Program-made: the position numbers and the translations under genes
The notes under the pieces: model-generated
What the model was told of the DNA's origin: nothing
What the model saw: only the letters and a program-made list of their open reading frames with translations
Databases searched by the model: none
Origin: Bacteroidales bacterium
Lineage (GTDB): Bacteria > Bacteroidota > Bacteroidia > Bacteroidales > Paludibacteraceae
Direction: 5' to 3'
DNA length: 5,228 bases
Assembly (NCBI GenBank): GCA_900768725.1
Contig: CAAGDU010000102.1
Span: 1 to 5,228, forward strand
Shown: positions 1 through 4,153 of the stretch, one piece after another
How the letters are laid out: every line of letters starts with the position of its first letter
How positions within the stretch are numbered: position 1 is the first letter of the stretch

Positions 1-79
1 AATAATACCAAACCGCCAGTGCGATGACTGCGATGACCGCAACCGCCAAGGTGATGTTGATGACTTTTTTCTTGTCCAT
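1..79 (-). CDS. Small single-pass membrane protein, 3' end beyond window
   Basis: An ATG at 79 opens a frame that stays open to the left edge, giving 26 residues that start MDKKKVINITLAVAVIAVIA. A short lysine-rich head (K3-K5) precedes a continuous hydrophobic stretch from about residue 6 to 24, ending in WYY. This is one membrane helix with the positive N-terminus predicted to stay in the cytoplasm. The start lies 13 nt downstream of the stop of the 47-aa membrane protein gene, so both are probably on one transcript from the promoter near 272. The C-terminal part is not visible, so the total length is unknown. Small hydrophobic proteins in tandem are typical of viruses with an internal membrane, but also of filamentous phage coats and holins. 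No family is recognised. Confidence 0.6.
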   Translation of the reverse strand, partial: MDKKKVINITLAVAVIAVIALAVWYY

Positions 80-92
80 GATTCAGATGTTT

Positions 93-236
93 TTAGACTG
101 CGGCAGTCGTGTCGTCCGCCGGTGCGTCAGCAGGGGCTTTCTTGGTGCCGAACTTATCGCGGTTGAGATAGACCAACAGGGCGAGAAGGACAACGCAGAC
201 AATGCCGGTGATGACCGATGTGGAAATTTTGTTCAT
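93..236 (-). CDS. 47-aa single-pass membrane protein
   Basis: The frame runs from ATG (236-234) to TAA (95-93) and is too short for usual ORF cut-offs. It has a short N-terminus (MNKISTSVIT), a hydrophobic helix from about residue 8 to 24 (VITGIVCVVLLALLVYL), a basic stop-transfer patch (N25, R26, K28, K32, K33) and a tail rich in Ala, Pro and Asp. Support comes from its position: a Bacteroidota-type -7 element lies about 36 nt upstream of the ATG, the leader is AT-rich, and a second small membrane protein follows after 13 nt. The basic patch after the helix suggests an outside N-terminus and an inside C-terminus. Candidates are a virion membrane protein or a minor coat protein. No homologous family is recognised, so the role is inference. 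Confidence 0.68.
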   Translation of the reverse strand: MNKISTSVITGIVCVVLLALLVYLNRDKFGTKKAPADAPADDTTAAV

Positions 237-271
237 AGGTTTATTTGTTTTGCTGGTTTGAAAAAACGGTG

Positions 272-306
272 CAAAGGTATAGAGTTTGCAGAAAATAACT
301 TCCGAT
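272..306 (-). promoter_or_regulatory. Bacteroidota-type promoter with -33 replaced by a repeat box
   Basis: On the minus strand TACCTTTG (279-272) matches the Bacteroidota -7 consensus TAnnTTTG. Transcription would begin near 266-268, about 30 nt before the ATG at 236. At the expected 20-bp distance there is no TTTG. The first TTCCGAT box (300-306) occupies that place instead. This arrangement suggests dependence on an activator, or repression, through the boxes. Confidence 0.6.
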
Positions 307-346
307 TTCTTCCGATAACTTCCGATTTCTTCCGATTATTTCCGAT
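300..346. repeat. Five TTCCGAT boxes at exact 10-bp period
   Basis: TTCCGAT begins at 300, 310, 320, 330 and 340. The first four boxes are preceded by C, and positions 297-316 are repeated exactly as 317-336. A 10-bp period places every box on the same face of the helix. The array starts at the -33 position of the membrane-protein promoter and extends upstream to about -80, which is where a cooperative activator or repressor would bind. The small HTH protein encoded just upstream (598-404) is a candidate binder. This is inference. Confidence 0.85.
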
Positions 347-352
347 TTTTAC

Positions 353-380
353 AAAAAAAACGGATACATTTCTGTGTCCG
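353..380 (-). terminator. Intrinsic terminator of the HTH gene
   Basis: Read on the minus strand, CGGACACA (380-373) pairs with TGTATCCG (368-361) around a GAAA tetraloop, with one C/A mismatch, and is followed directly by eight T (360-353). It lies about 24 nt after the stop codon of the HTH gene and separates that gene from the downstream membrane-protein promoter. There is no T-run on the other strand, so it acts in one direction. Confidence 0.85.
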
Positions 381-387
381 TCCGTTA

Positions 388-415
388 TTAGACATATACT
401 CCTCTATATGTCTAT
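388..415. repeat. 10-bp perfect inverted repeat with 6-bp centre
   Basis: TAGACATATA (389-398) and TATATGTCTA (405-414) are perfect reverse complements around CTCCTC (399-404). Counting the flanking bases the layout is 11-6-11, the same geometry as a Xer recombination (dif) site. The stop codon of the HTH gene (406-404) falls at the edge of the right arm. It may simply be a hairpin just before the terminator. The sequence agreement with the E. coli dif XerD arm is only partial. Confidence 0.7.
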
Positions 416-598
416 TCCGTAGTTCTCGCAAATGTATTTGACGGCAGCCGGGGTTAATCGCTTCTTCTTGCTACAGCCCATTGCTTGCAGCGTAACCCAG
501 TTGAGTTTTATATATTCGTATAGTGTCCTGACGGTTACGCCGCTGTAATCCGCCAGTTCTTTGCGGGTCATGTACTGATATTTGATGTTTTGCGGCAT
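404..598 (-). CDS. Small helix-turn-helix DNA-binding protein (64 aa)
   Basis: This 64-aa protein carries a helix-turn-helix at about residues 10-31: TRKELADYSG as the first helix and turn, then VTVRTLYEYIK as the recognition helix. A basic loop (K44-R47) and a final helix (LTPAAVKYICENYG, about 48-61) follow. The overall plan, with a C-terminal Leu-Thr-Pro...Gly helix, resembles the small Bacteroidales DUF4248-type and MerR/excisionase-like HTH proteins. That assignment is by eye. The ATG at 598 is used, and M10 at 571 is a possible shorter start. The gene is a single-gene unit ended by the terminator at 380-353, and its 5' side faces the divergent RNA promoter at 614-645. A role as a local regulator of that RNA, of itself, or of the TTCCGAT promoter is inferred. 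Confidence 0.78.
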   Translation of the reverse strand: MPQNIKYQYMTRKELADYSGVTVRTLYEYIKLNWVTLQAMGCSKKKRLTPAAVKYICENYGIDI

Positions 599-613
599 AA
601 ATCAGCAGAAAAA

Positions 614-645
614 TTTGGCAGTGTCAGAAAAAAGTTGTAATTTTG
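614..645 (+). promoter_or_regulatory. Strong plus-strand Bacteroidota promoter
   Basis: TTTG (614-617) lies 20 bp before TAATTTTG (638-645), a full match to the Bacteroidota -33/-7 consensus TTTG...TAnnTTTG. The predicted start of transcription is near 650. No sizeable plus-strand reading frame follows, so it appears to drive the structured RNA. The 20-bp spacing equals that of the promoter at 3937-3968, which supports both. Confidence 0.8.
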
Positions 646-649
646 CAGA

Positions 650-911
650 CGAAACAAGGAAATTATAGCCTGTTCACCTTATAGGTATCGCGCTGCTATT
701 CTTGCGATATACATTAAATGGGGACTGTTGCAGTAGCAGTTTAGGCTTAGGTAACCTACCATAATTTCTTCTAAGTAGATACTATATAAGGCTAATGTCG
801 CTTCGGGCGTAAATCTGCGGCTTGTACAAAAGAGGTTAGCATTAGTATTGAAGAAAGACTGATAACGCGGGTGATAATACCCATATAAGCGGGGTCAGTC
901 TTTTATTTTTT
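650..911 (+). ncRNA. Candidate structured non-coding RNA, about 260 nt
   Basis: The segment lies between a consensus promoter and an intrinsic terminator and folds into ordered domains by inspection. Domain 1 is closed by 657-666 with 761-770 (10 pairs, one G-U) and 667-671 with 743-747. Inside are hairpins 676-679/683-686 or 686-691/704-709 (TATCGC/GCGATA; they share base 686) and 724-729/735-740. Domain 2 is closed by 778-784 with 843-849 and 791-795 with 836-840, and holds a CGC/GCG hairpin at 799-809 and the palindrome TTGTACAA at 822-829. Domain 3 is the terminator. Hallmarks of tmRNA, RNase P RNA and SRP RNA are not seen, and the branched first domain does not fit the rod shape of 6S RNA. 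I do not recognise a family. Its only notable ATG frame is eight codons long (718-744). The 3' end overlaps the last codons of the nuclease-like gene on the other strand. Confidence 0.65.
853..911 (+). terminator. Intrinsic terminator of the structured RNA
   Basis: GAAAGACTGA (853-862) pairs with TCAGTCTTTT (895-904). Inner pairs are CGC/GCG (866-868/889-891) and GGGT/ACCC (869-872/879-882). A T-rich tail TTTTATTTTTT (901-911) follows on the plus strand. The hairpin also sits just past the stop of the nuclease-like gene on the minus strand (905-903). There only a broken T-run follows, so it may also end that operon, less efficiently. Confidence 0.82.
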
Positions 912-1325
912 GCGCTTTATCCAACACGTTTTCACAAGCATAATCTTTTTTCGGCGGTCTATCTCAGCCACCAATACAACCTGCTCATTAACAAAAGATA
1001 AATACTTGGTGAATACAATACTATTCTCTTTATTTCCATTACTTATGGTTGTCGGTTGATTGATTATTACATCAAACTTCTTCATATCCTCAAAGCATAC
1101 ATTTCGCTGTGCTTGATTCGTTTCAAAGAAATGACGGGCAAGGATATGTTTCAATTCGGTATTGTATAGGCGGATACTATATTGATTCGTATCATAGCCT
1201 GTGCGGTTGCTTATACGGCAGGCGACTTCGCTACTGACAGTACCAATCTCCCAATATGCGTTAAAGTTGTAGAGTGTATAGAAAAACAACTCTTCCAGTT
1301 CTATGGAACGGTACACTTTTTTCAT
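903..1325 (-). CDS. PBECR-like putative RNase (phage barnase/EndoU/colicin E5/RelE fold)
   Basis: The 140-aa product has the plan of phage-encoded BECR-fold nucleases. A helix carries LKHILARH (58-65; H60, R64, H65). A segment like 'x-[IV]-x-x-E/D-D-h-x-x-h-P-x-I-I-x-x-P' follows (NVCFEDMKKFDVIINQP, about 75-91). Then comes a strand run with a conserved-looking lysine (IVFTKYL, K107), VVLVAEID (116-123), and a last strand IMLVKTCWI (128-136) with T133. These H, K and T positions are where the family carries its catalytic residues. Family membership is by pattern memory, not by search. It is the last gene of the operon, and its ATG overlaps the ATPase stop by 4 nt (ATGA). It is visibly more AT-rich than the genes before it, suggesting separate acquisition. 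Possible roles are a host or tRNA/RNA nuclease, superinfection exclusion or a toxin. Confidence 0.62.
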   Translation of the reverse strand: MKKVYRSIELEELFFYTLYNFNAYWEIGTVSSEVACRISNRTGYDTNQYSIRLYNTELKHILARHFFETNQAQRNVCFEDMKKFDVIINQPTTISNGNKENSIVFTKYLSFVNEQVVLVAEIDRRKKIMLVKTCWIKRKK

Positions 1326-1921
1326 ACATCCGTATTCTTGATATGGATATGGAAATGCGGTTCGCGGGCGGCATGGCGGTTCACCTCGGCTTGCTTGCGT
1401 TTGAAGAAGTCGAAGTTGTTGATACAGTTCTTGCGCCGGTCGATGTTATCCACCGTGCGGAACAGTATGGCATCGGAGTAGTAGGTGAACGCCTTGGGCG
1501 GGATGGTGGTGAAGCCGTGTCCGACAAAGAACACATCCAGCGCACGCTGCCGGCGACGCACAAAGAGATTCACTATCTCCTGCGGGAGGTTGTCGCCGAA
1601 ATAGACCTTGCAGTCGTCAAAGACAATAATTCCGTTGTTGAAATGGGTGATGCGGTTGAGCGAATAGTGCTTCTCCTCGCCGTACTGCTCCGTCCATATA
1701 TGGCGTTGGATGCCATCGAAGACATAGTCGTCTGGCGTGAGCAGCGGGTTCTCGGGGTACGCCTGCCACTCGGTGTCGTCCGGCGTAACGATGAGCACCT
1801 TAAACCGCTCGCCGCGGTTGCGCGCCGTGAGCCACATACGCTCCAGCATGGTGCGCAGGAAAGTGGTCTTGCCGGTGCCGTTGAAACCTAACACCAATGT
1901 ACACTTAGCGGCTCGTTCCAT
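1322..1921 (-). CDS. P-loop ATPase, probable genome-packaging (FtsK/HerA-type)
   Basis: The 199-aa protein opens with a Walker A motif, GFNGTGKTT (12-20; K18, T19), right after its first strand. Walker B is GIIVFDD (97-103; D102, D103). An arginine-rich helix VRRRQRA (121-127) precedes a sensor-like strand VFFVGHG (130-136), and another strand ends AILFRT (151-156). About 200 residues with an N-terminal P-loop and little else is the size of packaging ATPases in the PRD1/adenovirus virus lineage (PRD1 P9, STIV B204). A Zot/pI-type filamentous-phage ATPase is the main alternative, but those carry a C-terminal membrane segment that is absent here. The gene starts 2 nt after the membrane coiled-coil gene and overlaps the nuclease-like gene by 4 nt, so translation is probably coupled. 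It would act in the cytoplasm at a capsid vertex or assembly site. The P-loop assignment is firm; the packaging role is inferred. Confidence 0.75.
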   Translation of the reverse strand: MERAAKCTLVLGFNGTGKTTFLRTMLERMWLTARNRGERFKVLIVTPDDTEWQAYPENPLLTPDDYVFDGIQRHIWTEQYGEEKHYSLNRITHFNNGIIVFDDCKVYFGDNLPQEIVNLFVRRRQRALDVFFVGHGFTTIPPKAFTYYSDAILFRTVDNIDRRKNCINNFDFFKRKQAEVNRHAAREPHFHIHIKNTDV

Positions 1922-1923
1922 GG

Positions 1924-2517
1924 CTATTCCTGTTTATCCTCCCGCTGCCGGTCTTGCAGTTCCTGCCGTAGCGTTTGGCTCTGTTTCTCCAGTTCGTAGG
2001 CTTTCAGTTTGCGCTCCTGCTCGCGCACTTTCTCTTCGAGGATATTGATTTGCCGCGCCTGCATAGCAGCGGGTATCTGCACGCCGTATATGCCGATGAT
2101 AAGGATGATGAGTTGCAGCCACAAAGGGATATAGCCGCCGGTCTTCTCGCAATAGACATATATGATTTTGCGCATACGCCCCTTTTGCTCGTCGGTGGCT
2201 TTGTGCGACTCGATGGGGTTCTTGGAGATAAGCGACAGTCCGAAGGCGGCACCGTTGTCAATGGTGTCGGTAATGAGGTTTGCCGTCTCCTCCACAGCAG
2301 CGGCAATCAGTTCGTCGTGCTGCCCGTCGTCTTCGATAGTGTCGAGGTTGCCGGTCGGGTCGGTCGGCTCGAAGGTATCGAAGTCGGGTCGCTCGCTGAT
2401 ATTCATGGGCTGCTTGGGCTGCTCCATCTCGTCTATGAAGGACAGGTCGCCGGCGGCAAACTGATAGTCCTGCGGCTGCTGCTCGGCAGGCTCGGTGAAT
2501 GAATCTAATACGGACAT
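1924..2517 (-). CDS. Single-pass membrane protein with C-terminal coiled coil (197 aa)
   Basis: There are three regions. Residues 1-75 are acidic, rich in Pro, Gln and Asp, and probably disordered. Residues 75-125 are mixed helical, ending in a basic stretch (K112, R114, R116, K117). A hydrophobic segment at about 131-150 (PLWLQLIILIIGIYGVQIPA) crosses the membrane once, and a charged heptad-like helix follows from about 155 to 195 (repeated Glu, Lys, Arg and Gln with spaced Leu), a likely coiled coil. No signal peptide is seen. It sits directly in front of the ATPase gene with a 2-nt gap, so it may be the membrane or virion partner of the ATPase. The family is not recognised. A virion membrane or spike-anchoring protein and a secretion or assembly adaptor both fit. 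Confidence 0.8.
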   Translation of the reverse strand: MSVLDSFTEPAEQQPQDYQFAAGDLSFIDEMEQPKQPMNISERPDFDTFEPTDPTGNLDTIEDDGQHDELIAAAVEETANLITDTIDNGAAFGLSLISKNPIESHKATDEQKGRMRKIIYVYCEKTGGYIPLWLQLIILIIGIYGVQIPAAMQARQINILEEKVREQERKLKAYELEKQSQTLRQELQDRQREDKQE

Positions 2518-2529
2518 AGTAATCGTGGT

Positions 2530-2820
2530 TTAGTGGGTGGTATTCAGGGCTTTGGTAATCAGTTCTTCAAGGAAGACTTCTATCTGAACAGGCGGTGTGC
2601 TGCGCACTACCTTCGCCTGAGCATTGAGGCGCACGGTGCGTAGCATCACCTTGTCGCCTTCTCGCGACAACATATAGACCGTCTCCGATTCGTCTGCTGC
2701 CAGTTTGACATCCTCTTGCCTCAGTTGCTCTGCGATGGACGCACTGACCTGCGGGAGGTATTTCTCAATAATAGTCGGGATGTATGGCTTCACCATACCG
2801 GCAATAAAATCAAGATTCAT
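2530..2820 (-). CDS. 96-aa protein of unknown function
   Basis: The N-terminal 30 residues (FIAGMVKPYIPTIIEKYLPQ within) form a likely amphipathic helix pair with prolines. A predicted beta-rich segment comes next (TVYMLSREGDKVMLRTVRLN, 48-67), then a short C-terminal helix (IEVFLEELITKAL, 80-92). No membrane segment strong enough to call, no cysteine and no known motif is seen. Its ATG overlaps the stop of the preceding coiled-coil gene by 4 nt (ATGA at 2820-2817), and the next gene begins 12 nt after its stop. It is therefore a firm member of the operon. Conserved small partners are common in virus assembly operons, but nothing in the sequence names the function. Confidence 0.75.
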   Translation of the reverse strand: MNLDFIAGMVKPYIPTIIEKYLPQVSASIAEQLRQEDVKLAADESETVYMLSREGDKVMLRTVRLNAQAKVVRSTPPVQIEVFLEELITKALNTTH

Positions 2821-3473
2821 CGTTGCAGGGATTTACGGATTTGTTGGATAGATACCACATTCTCGTTGAGTTGGTGAGCAATAGCCACTATATCCTTGTC
2901 GCGCAACACAAACGGATAGAACCACTCGGCGTTGCGGTCAATCGTATAGCGCAGGAACATATCCACCAGTATCTGAAGCGGTGTGATGTCGCGCTTGTAG
3001 CGTTCCGTGAGGCGCGCGGCGGTCTCTTCCAGCAATGCAACGGGGAACGGCTGAAGGATGCTGCGTACATGCTCCCATGTGGGTTGTATCGATTGCAGGG
3101 CTTTGATGGTCTGCTCGTGCTCGGAGACAGTACGCGCGAGTTGCAGGTTCTGCTCTTGCAGTGTGTTTGCCGCGGTGGCATCTTGCTCTTGCTTCTGCAT
3201 AGACGCTTGCAGGCGGCGGTCAAGGTCTATCACCTGTGCGTTCGCATGCTCGAAGTCTTGCTCGGCTTTCTGCAATCTTTCACGCAACGCCTGCAATTCC
3301 TCGTCGCTGATAGACGCGGGCTTGTCATCTTTGTGTGCTTGATAGAACGCCAGTGCATCCAACAGTTGGAGCATGTTATCGTCCGTCCCAAGGGCTTGTC
3401 CCTCGGGGAAGAAAGTACGGAGGTAGCTGTAAGTCTCCTCAGAAATGTTAAAATTTACGGATTTTCGTGCCAT
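2817..3473 (-). CDS. Ribbon-helix-helix-like, coiled-coil DNA-binding protein (218 aa)
   Basis: The ATG at 3473 is chosen; the frame can be extended only to a TTG at 3488. The N-terminus (MARKSVNFNIS, then helix EETYSYLRTFF, then DDNMLQLLDALAFYQ at about residues 33-47) has the strand-helix-helix order of a ribbon-helix-helix domain. Residues about 55-125 are a charged, Gln/Glu/Leu-rich coiled coil. The C-terminal 85 residues are helical (LERYKRD-type helices and a final QIRKSLQR) with no known motif. DNA-binding head plus long coiled coil recalls KfrA-like plasmid proteins and scaffolding proteins. It is the first gene of the five-gene operon and lies just downstream of an array of palindromes, which it may bind to control its own operon or the replicon. 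The binding role is inferred from plan and position. Confidence 0.78.
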   Translation of the reverse strand: MARKSVNFNISEETYSYLRTFFPEGQALGTDDNMLQLLDALAFYQAHKDDKPASISDEELQALRERLQKAEQDFEHANAQVIDLDRRLQASMQKQEQDATAANTLQEQNLQLARTVSEHEQTIKALQSIQPTWEHVRSILQPFPVALLEETAARLTERYKRDITPLQILVDMFLRYTIDRNAEWFYPFVLRDKDIVAIAHQLNENVVSIQQIRKSLQR

Positions 3474-3512
3474 AATAGTATATTTCAATGTAAGTTATTA
3501 TTTTTCAATAGG

Positions 3513-3656
3513 TTTTCACGCTGTGAAAGGCTGAAAGGCGGCTCTTTCACTATTCTTTCAAGTTTTGAAAGATTGAAAGGCAATTCTTTCACAGCGTGAA
3601 AGACTGAAAGAGGTGCAGGCAGTCGGATATTTCACAAATCTTTCACAGCGCGACAA
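3513..3656. repeat. Array of CTTTCA...TGAAAG palindromes (operators or iterons)
   Basis: Seventeen-bp palindromes occur at 3513-3529 (TTTTCACGCTGTGAAAG), 3555-3571 (CTTTCAAGTTTTGAAAG) and 3586-3602 (CTTTCACAGCGTGAAAG). A degenerate copy lies at 3640-3656 (CTTTCACAGCGCGACAA), and a half site CTTTCAC at 3544-3550. Each full copy is followed by a second TGAAAG 8 bp on. Centres lie at 3521, 3563, 3594 and 3648, that is 42, 31 and 54 bp apart, close to 4, 3 and 5 helical turns. The array fills the leader of the 3473-903 operon. No consensus -7 element is seen there, only a weak TACATTG at 3487-3493, so the sites may recruit the polymerase or form a replication origin. Confidence 0.85.
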
Positions 3657-3679
3657 TGCTCTATCGGACTGCCCGCGCC
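3612..3679. repeat. Large imperfect inverted repeat
   Basis: GGTGC (3612-3616) plus GGCAGTCGGAT (3618-3628) pair with ATCGGACTGCC (3663-3673) plus GCGCC (3675-3679). Seventeen positions carry two mismatches and one G-T. The 34-nt loop holds the degenerate fourth palindrome. It lies 12 nt after the stop of the 73-aa membrane protein gene but has no T-run on the minus strand. It could stop transcripts weakly or act as a cruciform or single-strand hairpin in replication or packaging. Confidence 0.7.
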
Positions 3680-3690
3680 GGTCTTTCAAC

Positions 3691-3912
3691 TTATAGCCGG
3701 TATTTCTTATTCTTCTTTCGCTTGTCCATCAAGTTGTGAATGCTGTTATCTAAGGCTACCAACAACACCAGCAACACACCCACCCACGAGAATAGGCATA
3801 CCACGGGTATAACAAACAAGTCGGATAGCCAAAACTCTCTCCGATAGAACAAGTAGGCGATGCAATATATCAACATCATAAAGCACCCCGAAAAATAGAT
3901 TAGCGTAAACAT
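3691..3912 (-). CDS. 73-aa protein with two membrane segments (holin-like size)
   Basis: Two hydrophobic segments lie at about residues 3-22 and 31-54, joined by a short loop containing YRREFW (23-28). The basic tail is KRKKNKK (64-70). Two helices, short length and a strongly basic C-terminus give the profile of a class II-type holin, but the same profile fits many small membrane proteins, so no function is claimed. The ATG at 3912 is supported by the promoter at 3968-3937, which would start transcripts about 20 nt upstream, and by an A-rich leader. The gene seems to be its own unit: a terminator closes the helicase gene upstream and the operator region follows downstream. No family is recognised. 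Confidence 0.75.
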   Translation of the reverse strand: MFTLIYFSGCFMMLIYCIAYLFYRREFWLSDLFVIPVVCLFSWVGVLLVLLVALDNSIHNLMDKRKKNKKYRL

Positions 3913-3936
3913 AATGGTAGTTTTTTAATTCGTCCG

Positions 3937-3968
3937 CAAAGGTATATGCTTTCTGAAAGACTACCAAA
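3937..3968 (-). promoter_or_regulatory. Consensus Bacteroidota promoter of the 73-aa gene
   Basis: On the minus strand TTTG (3968-3965) is followed after 20 bp by TACCTTTG (3944-3937), a full match to TTTG...TAnnTTTG. The start of transcription is expected near 3931, about 20 nt before the ATG at 3912. The -7 octamer is identical to that of the small membrane protein promoter at 279-272. Confidence 0.82.
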
Positions 3969-4016
3969 AAAATGATAAAGAATTTACATCCTACCACAAA
4001 TCAGCCCAAACCACCG

Positions 4017-4060
4017 AAAGTTGTGTCAAAGTTGTGTCAAAGTTGTGTCAAAGTTGTGTC
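4017..4060. repeat. Four perfect 11-bp tandem repeats AAAGTTGTGTC
   Basis: AAAGTTGTGTC occurs head to tail at 4017-4027, 4028-4038, 4039-4049 and 4050-4060 without a mismatch. A degenerate inverted copy (AACTTGTATCAAA on the minus strand) lies at 4122-4110. An 11-bp period is about one helical turn. The array sits about 50 bp upstream of the 73-aa gene promoter and on the 3' side of the helicase gene. It may be an iteron-like origin element or a regulator binding site. The sequence cannot separate these. Confidence 0.88.
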
Positions 4061-4153
4061 GCGGCATAAGTATCTTATTTTCAATAGATTATTACTACTT
4101 TTTTCCTTATTTGATACAAGTTACAACTTTTTTGGGGAATAGAATGTGTAAAA

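Noticed and set aside
24..422. 132-codon plus-strand open frame
   Set aside because: It runs antisense through two minus-strand membrane-protein genes, the TTCCGAT array, a terminator and the 388-415 inverted repeat. Its product changes character along the way and no plus-strand promoter precedes it.
429..436. Minus-strand TACATTTG matching the -7 consensus
   Set aside because: It lies inside the HTH coding sequence, has no TTTG at 20 bp, and the terminator lies just downstream, so it is likely a chance match.
650..911. tmRNA, RNase P RNA or 6S RNA identity for the structured RNA
   Set aside because: No acceptor-like paired ends with CCA or tag frame, no GAGGAAAGTCC-type RNase P core, and a branched rather than rod-like fold.
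1274..1891. Plus-strand frame of 205 codons opposite the ATPase
   Set aside because: The minus-strand frame carries intact Walker A and B motifs and operon coupling, so the plus frame is a mirror of a GC-rich gene.
3474..3488. TTG-initiated extension of the coiled-coil gene
   Set aside because: It adds only five residues before a good ATG at 3473. TTG starts are uncommon, and MARKSVNFNIS is the natural beginning of the ribbon-helix-helix-like domain.
2823..3599. 258-codon plus-strand open frame
   Set aside because: It is antisense to the coiled-coil gene, whose minus-strand frame has coherent domains, ATGA coupling and an upstream control region. The plus frame ends inside the palindrome array and its protein shows no domain order.
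3513..3656. Repeats considered as a CRISPR array
   Set aside because: The units are self-palindromic 17-mers with unequal short gaps of 14-37 bp that themselves contain repeat sequence. No cas gene is in the window.
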